Origin: Serripes groenlandicus
Taxonomy: Eukaryota > Mollusca > Bivalvia > Cardiida > Cardiidae
NCBI GenBank assembly: GCA_031761405.1
Contig: JASEVX010000005.1
Span: forward strand, 5,725,724-5,789,723
DNA length: 64,000 nucleotides
Direction of reading: 5' to 3'
The number at the start of each line of letters is the position of its first letter. Position 1 is the stretch's first letter. The notes under the pieces were generated by a model, which was given only the letters and a program-made list of their open reading frames with translations, searched no databases and was not told the DNA's origin. A program made the translations under genes and the position numbers. Shown one piece after another: positions 40,996 to 52,700 of this stretch.

Positions 40996-43900
40996 CTGAA
41001 AATATACAAATTGGCATTGTAGCAGTGTATGGCTTTTTTGGTCTGTTTTTGTTGGTTCTTTCCATCACTTTCTATATGAAATGAAGAGTTTGTTTCAGGT
41101 TATTTAACCCCTAATTACATTCAACTAATCTGCAACAGACACCTTTTGAAAGCTTTAAGACAAAAACACTGAACATCTCAAATGAAATACAAATGAATAA
41201 CAATTCATCAGAGTTTAAAGTTTTGGATAAGTATTCCCTTATTTCTGTAACATCTTTGGGTATTGCCTCAAAACTTTGCTCAATTCTGTTGTATCTTAAG
41301 ACAAGTTTTCTAGCCAGTACCCACAACTCTGATAAGAAATTTAGCCAAATTATGCCCCTTTTTGGACTAAGTAAATTCAGGTTAAAGTTGTATGCACATC
41401 TCCATACCTCTGTTAATACTTACATGGAAACTATTGACAAGTCTTAACAGTCGTTAAGATATATTATTTTCATAATTGACGTATTTGACTCATAATATCT
41501 TTTGTAAAACCCTGGCAGACCAACCAATTTTCCCTTTCCGAAGTGCAGAGGCATTTCAATGCATGTGCAGCATTGAGGCACGAGAAGAAATTGCTATTTC
41601 TCCTTTTGTCATAATCTGTTCAACTCTTAATTCAATAAGATCACTAAGAATTAAGTGTGCTGCAGATTTGGGGAAGGTTAACAATCATGATGATACCAGG
41701 GTCGTAGCTCCCTTTAGGCACTGTAGGCATTTTTTCTCAAAATGCCCCAAAATGCAGTTGCGGTGATAGACATCTGCGTAATGTATCGACCAGATCAGCC
41801 TGTGCTGTCCGCGCAGACTGATCCGGCCGACACATTCCGTCTTAGGGGGAAAGATGTATAGAGTAGTTATTCCTGAAACAGAAAATCCAAAGGAGGCGAA
41901 AAAGTGTCTATCCAGGTAGGCCTGTGTAGCATGGTTAGGCTGATCCAAGTCGATACTTAACGCAGAGTCCAAAATGTTGATTTTCTCACGAGACGGCCTA
42001 CACATTGATTATTGCAAAGCTACGCCACTGGATACCAGTATCACATCCCTCAGCGAGAGTCAGTTTACAAAATCTGCAGCCCTGGGTCAACTTACCTCCG
42101 CTGGAATAGTTTACTGCATACACAACTCGACCAAACAAATAAATGAGTCCAGCTACTGCACTAACCCGCTGAAATAGAAAACAAGGAATCTTTAATATAT
42201 GTCAGAGGACTAGATAAGGGGGAGTAAAATTATCTTTTCTCTACAATATCTCTGTTATTACTCAACCTAACCCTATGTTGTGGGTACTCAAAAGAATTGT
42301 CTCACTGGGACGATTCTTTTGAGTACCCATAACATAGGGTTTTAATGTCTTACTAAAAATATCACTGAAGGTGATGAATACCCCCAGCTGGTGCCTGACA
42401 ATATACATATGTATGAGAAATTCAAGGGGCCACAACTCATTTAAAAATAATTCCAGTGGAACACGCCCACAATATACACAACTAGGCTTGGTATCAATCA
42501 TTCTTGTGAAGTTATATTGAATTCTGACCAAGGGTTGCTGAGAAATAGTGTTCACAAGAAATGTCCACAGACCAACGGACCGACAAACTGACCAACAAGC
42601 GCGACTCATATATAGCCCCCATATTCTACGTATCTGGGGGTATAATAAGGATTTTGGAACATGCAAAACTGACCTTATCTAGAGCTCTCTATTTTATAGA
42701 CCTCTCTCACACACATTGTAGCAAAGGGAATAATTACTCATAATGTTTGCAACTCTATTGAATATTTACATTTATAGAGATTTTCCGTTTTTTGCCTAGA
42801 TGTTTGCAGATTTGTTGTATGTTGGAAAGGGTTAATACAATCAAATGGCTTTTTTAAGCCCTGTTTTATATACTAGTAATTAGAATTTTGCACATCTTTT
42901 GACTTTGAAACAAAATATAGTAAATCATACAGTATCATGCTCCAAATATTTAACCCTTTCCCCCATTCAACAATCTGTAGCAGATAACTTTGAAAAAAAT
43001 CGCTGCAATCTTTGTTTGGCATCCAATAAACATCTTTGCAAGACGCATGTATGCAGCAAGTTTGATAACCAAACATGCAATAGCATGAGATAATATTGCC
43101 TTCACAAACTTTTCCTTAACTCTTTCCCTCATATAGACGCTTTATGATGCCTCTGCAGCAGACGGCTTTTTGAAAACATAGTGACAAAAGAAGAAAGTGC
43201 TCAAAACAAGCAGTTTCTCCTTTTGCCACAATGTTTTCCACTTTAAGTCATAGGTTATCCATTCAATTATAGAGATTTTCTATTTTTTGTCAAAATATGT
43301 TCAAAGTCATCTGCTGCAGAATATCAAGGTCATAATTACAACAGCCTGAATTCTCTCCACGAGAAATCCGCTCCCGAAAATAGAGCTTCTCCTTTATCTC
43401 TTTCCCACATATAGACGCATTTTGTTGCATCTGAAGCAGGAGACTTTTGAAACATCGGGACAGAAGGAGAAATTGCTAAAAACAAGCAATTTCTCCTTTT
43501 GCCACAATGTTTTCAACTTCTTTTAGTAATTATACCTACAATTATAAAGATTTACCTTATTTTTGAGTAGACATTTTCAAAGTTGTCTGCTGCAGATTTG
43601 CTGTATGTGGGAAAGGGTTAAATCGCCTTTATACCCCAATGTTTTTAAAACTCGGCTGCTGCATGGATATAAGTCATATCCGTATCAGGGGCAAAGATAG
43701 ATATTCTTAATTTTAGTTGGCTTACCGGAAATACAAGTCCACCCAAAAACAGCAAACCAATAAATACGCTGTAACCCTCTAGCCTATAGATAACAAATAG
43801 AAACATGTATGTGTTTATAATCAATGTTAAGAAAGGAATGAGTTCATTAATAAATTAATTCTAAACTGAAGAAAGGAAAGAGCTCATGAATAAATTAACA

Positions 43901-46900
43901 CTAAATTGAAGAAGGGAATGAGTTTATGAATGAATTAATACTAAAACAAAGAAAGTAAAGCGATTATATTTGTTACAATCTGACACCCAAGGAACATTTC
44001 TGCCAAATCATTTTCAAATTGGACCTATACTTTTGGACAAGAAGATATTTGAACTTTTAACTTTATATGCATAAAGAAAACAAGCCCATTCCCATGTTTT
44101 TACAATGGATCTGAACAATTTGATCAACCTTGGAAGAGGGTCAGGTCAGGTCAACCCAAGAACATTTGTGCTAAATTATTTAGAAAACAGGCCAGTACTT
44201 TTCGACAATATATTTTTTCTTGAATATATTTCCGCAAACAGTATGCATGGAATTCAATTCTTTGAATAAATTTGAAAGAGGATTCAGCTGAAACTATTTT
44301 GAAATTTGTCATTTGGTTTAGGGGTAAAAATGTTTGTAGGTACATGTATGGACAGACAAAGACATTAATAACCGGTTAATTGTATAATTTTCTAACCGGA
44401 TAAATTCATAGACAATCAATATTCACTTTCTTCCGGGTTTTGTTATTTCCCTTTTTATTATTGTTGTTGTTTTAACTCGAATTTCTCAGTCATGTATAAA
44501 TCAGACTAGAATGTCGTTATCAGAACATTTTCATTCATGTCAACCAACTGTTTTTATTTTATTTTTTTAATTTACAATGTAGAATTGATTAAGTGTCTGA
44601 ATGAAAAGAATCTGTTTTAACGGCTCGCGCTCTGCGGTGCTGAAGACTTTTTTGATGTTTTGACAAAGGATGTCATTGCTGGCTGTTTGTTAGACAAATT
44701 AACAGGCAAATTAAGCTAATTCTGATATTCTGACGGATGTTTCAATTGAATATGGCTGTGCATGTTACTGGTTACACAAGTCCAAGACAGTTCATTACCA
44801 CACAAACTGCATTTAAAACTTTTATCCTCGGCACAGTGTTTGAAATATTTCCAGACAAAGGATGAAGGATGTAGCAGGCAGCATTAAGGCATTATTCAGT
44901 AATCTATTTTGAACGAAGTGACCGTTATTCGATTTATAATAATATATGTTGAATGAAAGAGGTGCATAGCTGCATATCTTTAAATATCAACTCAGGGGAA
45001 CATGTGTTCAAAACTTCAAACCACTCTTTAAATCTGCTAATCGTGTTGGTAAATCATTTACAAATACAACAATTTGAATTTATCACATTCATTCCAATTA
45101 TTTGTATTATCAAAACAAATGCCGAATATTATTAATAAGTCATTATTTTATTATTTCTGCCTTTTATACAACATCAAAGTCGGGGAGTAAATGTTAAAAC
45201 TATTGTTTATATGTCTCTAGATGAGAAATCATTTCCTTTTAATCATTATTAAATTATTGATAGACAAAAATAAAAATAACATACAACTATACGGTTGAAA
45301 CTCAACAGAGCTTGTCTGGACAGACCCATGTGGGGATGACGCGTTCCAAGATTAAATTGATAAATGACCACTCCGTAGATCTTCCATAAGAATTGTTACG
45401 AGTGATCAAAATTTCGATGCAACCCTGGATCTGTTTGTATTCAGCTCTCTGGTTGGTTGAATTTCAATTTGTTTCTCGCTGCAAGATTGCACCAAAAATG
45501 GACTGTTTATGAGTTCCCACCTATTAAGCTTTTATCCACCCTTTGCGGGCTGGGTATAGTTTTTAATAGCTGTTGACGAGGTGATTTGCGGCAGTCTTGA
45601 TTGGAGATTTCCAAAATTACTTGGGATTGCCTTCTTGTATCGAGGATTAGTTTGATCGCTACACATATCGAAAAAGAATATTATTGCTTATATATATGTT
45701 AAAGAAACACTATTGGGTTTTTTTTTCCACTGACCGTCACATAGTAAAAAAACCTCAACCAAGGTGTGACACCAACGCCGACGTGAGTAGTATAGCTAGC
45801 CTTTTCTTCGAAAAGTCGAGCTAAAAATGATATAAAAGATCTAGATTGCCTCAAATCAGATTTGAAGCAATAAATCCAACACAGATTTTCCTTCATATAA
45901 CAGGAGACGGACCCGAGTCCAGCTATGTTTGATAAAAAGTTTCATGAAAAAATGAATGTACCTCTTCAATGCCGACACGTTGTCAAGAATCCTTGTACAC
46001 AATGCTGTCAGCTACAAACGTATAGTTCTTGTGCATAAAAAGTTGTTGAATGGAGTTGATTAGAATTAATGTGCGGTCAAAGGGAGATAGATCACTCTGC
46101 AAGATTATTGTTGGGTATTTTACCTGACCTAAAAATAGGTCTTAAAATAGATTGTGAACAAAAAATTTAATTCATGTATATATAGTTTTATAAATTAATT
46201 CACAGACCCCCATGACCAAATTTTGAACTTGACTGAGATTTGTCATAAAGATTGGCTGAAAAATGTGGCAACTAGAGTGTTCATAAAGTTATTCTAATAT
46301 TTGACCTAGTTTATGATCCCAATGACCCAGTTTAGAACTAGACCAAAACTTGATGGAGACAACAGTTCTCATGATTTTTCATAAAGATAGAAAGATAAAT
46401 GTGGCCTCTTGAGCGTTAATAAAATTATTATAAAACTTGACATTTGAGATTTGACAGAGACCTCTACAGTAAGTTTTAAACACGGTTAAGTTCTGGCCAA
46501 CGATGACCTTGGTAATTTTGCCACTGAATGATGTCCCATGACCCAACATTACGCCTGACAAAGTTTTAGAAAAATTCAATCAGGGGTTGCTGAATAATAG
46601 AGAATTGAAAAGGTGGCCACCGCCATTGCCAGAAAAGTGACTGCTATGTCTCATTCCAAACTAGTGGGCGACACAAAAATACAGGACAACGTATCGCTAA
46701 TGCTTTATTCCATATTAAATATATATTCAAAACAAAACAGTTCTAATGATGACTTACGTATTTTGATGAGCTCTTTGAACACAGTTAAAAACATTGTCAG
46801 CTAGTTTTGTACCATACATCTGTGGATACTGAAAGTGAATGTAAATACATGTACCACAGTTAACAAGCAGTCATTGGAATGATTATATCCAATGTAAAAC

Positions 46901-48757
46901 TTTGCTGTGATCACCCCATTAACAGCAACCTCATGCATGTTGATGCACCTGCAGCAGAAGAGGCAAGCCAGACCGCAGGGAGATATATTGCAAATGAATA
47001 ACAAATTAAATAATTATGATTCTCACATTAATATGCATTTATCTGCAGACGATTTTTGAAAACACTGTTGAAAATCATTTATTGTTCATACTACTTCTAG
47101 TGTCTACTTTGATAATCTTAATTTGAACTTTCACTGTCTGTTTTTTTCCATAAATGTTCAAATGTTCTGCTGCAGGCTCCTTCAAAATCTGCCTAATCAG
47201 GTAACCTTTTTTGCCCTGTCCCAGATGTAGACGTTTTTAGATGCCTCTGCAGCAGAAGTTTTTTGAAAACATTGTGGTAAAAGAAATAATTGCCTATACT
47301 CAGCAATTTCCCATTATGCCACAACTTTGTCAACTGTGTTCAATAATAAAACTTTCATTTGAAGAAATTTTCCCAATTTTTTAGTCTACATGATTTTAAA
47401 GTTGTCTGCTGCTGATTTGATTAATGCGGTAAATGGTTAAGTCTTAAGTTGGGCGTGTCTGTGTCATAGTTCAATTGATCAAAATGAACAAGCAAGAGTC
47501 GCAAAAGTCTTCAGTCTTTCAGTCCTAACTGACAAAAACTCCTACGGACTGACAAATTTACATACAAAAAATGGTTGGACAAAGAAGGAAATGGATGAAA
47601 AGTGAGCTTTTGGCAGAGTACACCCAGGCCTCAGTCAGGGGGCGAGTGGGTTACAGGCAGAGTTGACCCGTTACCGAATAGAGCACTTTGAGGAATGCCA
47701 GTCACCCCGACACCCAGTTATACCGACACCCTGTTAAGCCGACATTAGATCGTCGACCCGACACCCTATAATAATTTCATGTGTGAAATTCAGTCGTCCC
47801 GACACCTCCCTATATTTTACTGTATAAATGAATAATTATTGAAATTTAACTTCTCTTTTTTCTTCCTTGAATTGACAAGTGACTGAATGTGATATAGTCA
47901 TTCTATTCTCGTATTCTTGATCGAGTCTAAAACTTTGAAAAGGTTACAACAAACGTAGACACTGTTCTCCATAGTTCTTCTTTCCCACAATGTTGATTGT
48001 CAAAAACATGGAAAATGTTACAAATTGAAATACGAACCCGTAATGTCTAAGTTTATAGAAGAGTAGAATGCTTGTAAGAAAGGAGCCATCGCTATTTCAT
48101 AACGAATTCTCTTTTTCTTTCTTAAATTGACGAGTGACTGAATGTGATATAGTTAATCTATTCTCGTAATCAGTATAATTATCTTGATTGAGTCTAAAAC
48201 TTTGGAAAGGTTACAACAAACGTTGATATTATTCTTCGTAGTTCTATAGAGTCAAAAATATGGAAAATGCGTGCGTAATCTTGATTGAGTCTAAAATCAT
48301 TGTTGACGGCAATTGTTCATAGTATAACAATACTACTTTTTAAATGAGGTGTCGGCTCGCCTCGATTTTTGTCATGGGGTGTCGCTCATCTCAAAAATGT
48401 GTCGGCTTAACCAAAAAGGTGTCGGCCAAAAAGGTGTCGGCTTAACCAAAAAGGTGTCGTCTTAACTGGGTGTCGGGATATCTGGGTGTCGGGATATCTG
48501 GGTGTCGGGTCATCTGGTTACCCACTTTTGAGCCTTCAAAAACTCCAGACATATAAATACATTTTATAGTCTATGAAAACCCCAAAGGTGACCTTTTGAG
48601 TGGCATTATTCAAATAATAATTAGTTCTACCAACCTTTATTCCATATTTCTTTCTCGCAACTGCCACTTTAAATCCCAGCCATTGCAGCAAAACTATCGA
48701 TGCGACAAATACGAATACCACATAGCCGTAGTCAGCATTTACTTCTAGTGTCGTCAT
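40889..48757 (-). CDS. Microsomal glutathione S-transferase 3-like (MAPEG family), first exon A with exon set 1
   Basis: Exons 48757-48635, 46828-46758, 43783-43726, 42168-42096 and 40995-40889 give 432 nt, 143 residues, close to the usual ~150 of MGST3. The N-terminal helix (DYGYVVFVFVASIVLLQWLG) leads to ARKKYGIK. Then come YPQMYGTK, FNCVQRAHQNT+LEGY, helix-loop GRVVYAVNYSSG and DPEKRNRGAFGYIGL before the final helix. The Arg-Asn-Glu-Tyr and Tyr/Tyr residues of the glutathione site are present. Family proteins sit in the ER or outer mitochondrial membrane as trimers and conjugate glutathione or reduce lipid peroxides; the exact activity is inferred. The exon A donor (AAG|GTTGGT) is weak. 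Exon B at 49070 fits the same acceptor. A TIR element fills much of intron 1. Confidence 0.85.
41772..42002. mobile_element. MITE family C copy, left end truncated
   Basis: The interior (CCAGATCAGCCTGTGC, AAGGAGGCGAAAAAGTGTCT) and right end (TTTTCTCACGAGACGGCC) are clear. The left terminal repeat is missing. It lies between MGST set 1 exons 4 and 5. Confidence 0.75.
42096..42168 (-). CDS. MGST3-like set 1, exon 4
   Basis: 73 nt; acceptor TATTTCAG, donor GGAG|GTAAGT. It encodes RVSAVAGLIYLFGRVVYAVN then YSSG. Confidence 0.9.
42269..42342. repeat. 74-bp hairpin-forming palindrome
   Basis: AACCCTATGTTGTGGGTACT and GAATTGTC pair with GACGATTC and AGTACCCATAACATAGGGTT across a ~9-nt loop. A degenerate copy is at 57951-58000. 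Confidence 0.85.
42377..42645. mobile_element. Pearl/HINE-like element with TACCCCCAG ends
   Basis: The ends pair AATACCCCCAG with CTGGGGGTATA. Inside are one core unit and a GACCGACAAACTGACC run. It is related to the larger element at 55858 by the ACCCCC ends. Confidence 0.75.
43116..43326. mobile_element. MITE family A copy
   Basis: TTAACTCTTTCCCTCATATAG left end; CAGTTTCTCCTTTTGCCACA centre; AAAGTCATCTGCTGCAGA right; the right tip is lost. Confidence 0.85.
43394..43621. mobile_element. MITE family A copy
   Basis: CTCTTTCCCACATATAGACGC left; AATTGCTAAAAACAAGCAATT centre; CTGTATGTGGGAAAGGGTTA right. It lies 105 bp from MGST set 1 exon 3. Confidence 0.85.
43726..43783 (-). CDS. MGST3-like set 1, exon 3
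   Basis: 58 nt; acceptor TCTATAG, donor CCG|GTAAGC. It encodes LEGYSVFIGLLFLGGLVFP (helix 2). Confidence 0.85.
43975..44330. repeat. Decayed dispersed repeat family D
   Basis: TGACACCCAAGGAACATTTC, TTTTCAAATTGGACCTATAC and GGACAAGAAGATATTT blocks in two diverged units. Confidence 0.65.
46200..46590. repeat. Decayed core-repeat element
   Basis: Two to three diverged units with CATAAAGAT..., AAATGTGGC and GATGACC / TGACCCA words resembling pearl-type core repeats. No terminal repeats are seen. It lies just downstream (minus strand) of MGST set 1 exon 2. Confidence 0.5.
46758..46828 (-). CDS. MGST3-like set 1, exon 2
   Basis: 71 nt; acceptor ACTTTCAG|TAT, donor AC|GTAAGT. It encodes YPQMYGTKLADNVFNC then VQRAHQN and two bases of Thr, the most conserved MAPEG segment. 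Confidence 0.9.
47202..47440. mobile_element. MITE family A copy
   Basis: TGCCCTGTCCCAGATGTAGACG left; AATTGCCTATACTCAGCAATTT centre; GTTGTCTGCTGCTGATTTG right. A more decayed copy precedes it at 47038-47175. Confidence 0.75.
47697..48527. mobile_element. Element with inverted terminal arrays of CCGACACC
   Basis: The left end (47697-47812) has five to six CCGACACC-type words; the right end (48346-48527) has about nine GGTGTCGG/GGGTGTCG words in the opposite sense. The interior holds a ~258-bp direct duplication (CTGAATGTGATATAGT.AT, AAAGGTTACAACAAACGT). It lies in intron 1 of the MGST gene, its right end about 108 bp from exon A. There is no coding sequence. Confidence 0.8.
48635..48757 (-). 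CDS. MGST3-like first exon A
   Basis: ATG at 48757, 41 codons, phase 0. It begins MTTLEVNADYGYVVF and ends KKYGIK. The donor GTTGGT departs from GTAAGT/GTGAGT, and reading through gives an unrelated tail ending at 48536. Confidence 0.85.
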
Positions 48758-48944
48758 TTTTTAAATATATTTCTTTTAGAAACGGGGGAGTTTCTTGTTC
48801 TTCAACAAAATCGCAAATCTAGAACGCTATATCAAATAACACGGTGACAATCTAGAACATGTATAGTTTGGATAAGACGGACTAATTAAACGAGGAGTAT
48901 TTTACCAATCGCATTTTGGAACGAAACAATCAGTCGACACTCAC

Positions 48945-49070
48945 CGGAACCCCATACTTTCTCCTAGCTTGAAGAGTTCTTGCTTCCAACCAATTCGTCA
49001 GAAACCAGGAACAACAGACCATTAGCAGAACAAATCCATAATCGGATGAGATTGAAATAGAAACCTCCAT
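48945..49070 (-). CDS. MGST3-like alternative first exon B
   Basis: ATG at 49070, 42 codons, phase-0 donor CCG|GTGAGT. It encodes the same N-terminal MAPEG helix (SDYGFVLLMVCCSWFLTNWL) followed by ARRKYGVP, clearly paralogous to exon A. It lies 188 bp upstream of exon A and can splice to either exon 2 (46828 or 36608). Confidence 0.85.
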
Positions 49071-49498
49071 AACTGCGAGCACCGGTTGCGAAGAAAAGTG
49101 ATGTTTTCAAAATGTCTACTGTGTCTTCTATGGTTAATATAATGTCTATGTATTGGAAATTTCATAATTAGATGGAATTAAATAAATCATTCATATTTTA
49201 TCTCAACCAAAAGTAGACCTGTTTTCTTTGAATGTACACGTTTAGAACATTCAGAGCTGAACGTCGTATCCATTTTTATGTTGGAGCAATTTGTACACGG
49301 GACGATACGTGTTACGGAAAAAATGTTTCTGTTTTATACCAACTCATCTGAGTGATTCAAGCGCCAAATTCGATATTTGTAAACAAGCCTGTTAACAGTT
49401 TACAACAATTTATTTCCCAAGCGTTGTGATTACATGAAACGTTCAAGGCATCGTTGAATAATAGCACAAACAAGACAAAGTTTGCCCAAAGTTTAATC
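49071..49498. promoter_or_regulatory. Shared divergent 5' region of MGST3-like and DONSON
   Basis: Only 428 bp separate the MGST exon B start (minus strand, 49070) from the DONSON start codon (plus strand, 49499). The stretch has no MITE or other repeat that I recognise, unlike most noncoding DNA here. A bidirectional promoter is inferred; no core-promoter element was identified with confidence. Confidence 0.5.
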
Positions 49499-49750
49499 AT
49501 GGCATCCGAGTGGAAAAGGCCCTCCGACATTATGAAAATACAGCGGCGACGAAAGTCTGTATCACAAAAAAGAATACCATCAGATCATGAAAACCGAACC
49601 ACTGTGATTTACAAGTCTCCATCAAAACCGGTCAAACGACGAAATCCGTTCAGTGTATCAGACACAGCTGTAAACCCTTCTAAAAGACAAAATGTGGGCC
49701 AGTCAGAAAATGGAGAAAAGGACTGTCTTTTATTTGATGTACTTTCAATG
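49499..49750 (+). CDS. DONSON: DONSON exon 1
   Basis: 84 codons, MASEWKRPSDIMK start, phase-0 donor ATG|GTATGC. It is Lys/Arg/Ser-rich and likely disordered, with KRRNPF at residues 46-51. Nuclear localisation is plausible from the basic runs. Confidence 0.85.
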
Positions 49751-52700
49751 GTATGCTAGTTTTGTAATATAGATATCTAATATGAGCAGAGTAAGTTCCT
49801 CTATTATCGGACACTTCCGGACGTAAACCGTTCTGAAACCCTTCACACAAGTATGCTATCACTTGACCGGATATATCACACATTAGATGAATATGCATTT
49901 TATTTAGAGGGCTTCTTATTTAGTTCCGCACGATTGGCGCACACATCTAGTGTGAAACCTACAGTAAAATCAATAATATGTTAATACTAATAGGCAAAGC
50001 CTAGGTCGTGTGAAAGCAAGAACAATTAATTAAGTTCTGTCAGTGCCCCAACAAGAAACAAATTAATAGGCAAATTGTAGAAAGTTACCAAACAGAATTT
50101 GAAAAACATTTTGAAAAAAAAAAAACCTTATCAGGCATTTAAGTTTAATTTGTACATATCTGTTTTATTTTTTATTAGGTCAGGATTGTAACAGACAGTA
50201 ATATTTCCAAGGATGTTGATGGAAAACAACACTTAGAAGGCATTGAAGAATGTTCTGATTTATTTTCACAAATGCCAGTTATTTGTAATATAACTAGTAA
50301 TAAATATAATTAGAAACTGACTCTTACCATGGTTGATTGAATGACTTGAGCTTAACATTACTTTCAATGGTACTTCAGTTCACCTAACATTTTCCCCTGG
50401 CTTTCTAGAATATTAAAGTACTCCACACAACAATCTTCCAAGGCACATGGCTAACTTTGCATGATCTGGCTGAATGTATAATCTTGAGACAATTTAAGAT
50501 GAGAACACTATGCATACAGACTGAGAAAACTAATTTTTGACAAATATTTTCAAAAGTCCCATTTAAATGTATGTTGGAACGGGTAAAGTTTGGCCCCTTG
50601 CCTGATGTAAATTACATGATTTCTGTTACTAATCTGAATACATTGTCGGAATGGTGTAATTGATCCAAAATGAACATATCCAAAATGATTAATATATCAT
50701 AATTATGTTCCTATTCAACAACATTTCCCTTTGAACAGAACCCCTATCTCCTTTTCTGGTTTTTAATTTGTAAAACATGAAACAGCATCAGGTTATTTGT
50801 TAATAAGTACCAGACTAAGTGTCAACAACTGATTATGTATACATGTACATGAAATATGTTGTTTGGAAAAAAAAATGGATAGTAAAAGATCTGATTAGAC
50901 CGTGAACATGTACAGATTCTCAGAGTTATCAATGTTGCGCAATTATAAAAGCTTTTGAAAAGGGTACAGGGAGTAAAATATTTTCACTAGAATCCTGGAC
51001 AAAAATGTAATAAGTGTTTAATTAAGACAACTCCCCACAACAGAATTGTTTCATGTATAAATTGTTAAGTTTAGTTGCACAACTTAATTGTTTCATGTAT
51101 AAAGTTAAGTTTAGTTGCTTCTTTCAAATCATGTACCTGCTGGGATTTGAACTCAGAACTCTTGTTAGACCAGGACTGGTGTTCTACCATTAAACTACAG
51201 TATAGGTTTTTACTTTGAGCAGCAGTTCATGAAAATATGTGTAATTTTATTACCAGTCAGTAAAGACTAAAGTATAAGATTTTTTTTGTTACAATGAATG
51301 TATACTAGTTTAAATTTTACCATTTGTATTGTATAGATTACATAGAAAACAGAAAAGAGATACATTTCTGTGGTATTTCAGTTATATCAGAGGACAGAAC
51401 ACTTATGTGAGGTCACTGGTGACTTATAAGTTATAACTGACATTAATTATGAACTGCCTTTAAGTTTTCTTTATTTTTCAACCAAAATGTTTATACATAT
51501 TTATTTGAATAAAAAGTATTTCGAGTGTTTGTTGAATTTAAAAAGAGATTGATCCTCTTTATCTGCAGATTTCAATGTTCAGTTTGTTTTTATCTTATTT
51601 TAGTTTGATATAGTTAGTGTACATTGCCCTGTTTCATAGACGGACCTAAATTGGTGACCGTAAAAGGCTTTTTATTTTGCATTTGCTCTTCAATTTGAAG
51701 GGTTCTATGACATCATTGGATGTTGTGCTCCCAAGTATGAAAATAGTGCTGTCAATAGATGTTGAATCTTTTGTAAATGTGGTTTGAAGACATACATGCA
51801 GAGTATTTAAAACAAGGGCACCGCAAAGCGGATGCATCCCCTCGGTATTCAAGAAAATAGTCAGTCAAATTTTGACCTTGACCTTTAACATATGACCTTG
51901 ACAATAAATAGGCTGCTAGACCTTGCAATATACTAACTGTATACCAAGTTTGGTTAAGATCGGTCGAAGGATCTTCAGTGTAGAGTGGTCACAAGGTTGT
52001 TGATATGGGAAATAGTCAGAGTCCAATTTTGACCTTGACCTTTAACCTATGACCAAAGCGGATGCATCCCCTCGGTATTCAAGAAAATAGTCAGTCAAAT
52101 TTTGACCTTGACCTTTAACATATGACCTTGACAATAAATAGGCTGCTAGACCTTGCAATATACTAACTGTTTACCAAGTTTGGTTAAGATCGGTCGAAGG
52201 ATCTTCAGTGTAGAGTGGTCACAAGGTTGTTGATATGGGAAATAGTCAAAGTCCAATTTTGACCTTGACCTTTAGCCTATGACCTTGAAAATAAATTGGC
52301 TTCTATAGACCTTTCCATATACTAACTGTATATAGCAAAGAAAAGTTATGTGCTATACTGATAGCCCACATATGACCTCATTCCTTTAAAACAATGGACT
52401 CATTTGAGTTTGATCAATAAACAAATTTTGGATAAAAAAAAAGATGAAACTACTAGAAATTCAGCCTGTTAAAGAAAAGTTATGTGTTTTACTGATAGTC
52501 CACATATGACATCATTTCTTAAAAACAATGGACTCGTTTGAAGGCATGAAAGTGTTTTCCTCTCGTTCAGGTTGGAGCTAGGATATATGGCTTTAAGACA
52601 TTTACTATGTATACCCCAAAACCAGGGTGAACTGATTCTGGTCATACTTTCATGATTTGACAAAGACTAGGTCATTAACACAAACTGTTAAACTGTACAA

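Noticed and set aside
51130..51197. Functional tRNA gene on the minus strand
   Set aside because: The T-arm has a mismatch and acceptor/anticodon stems pair poorly.
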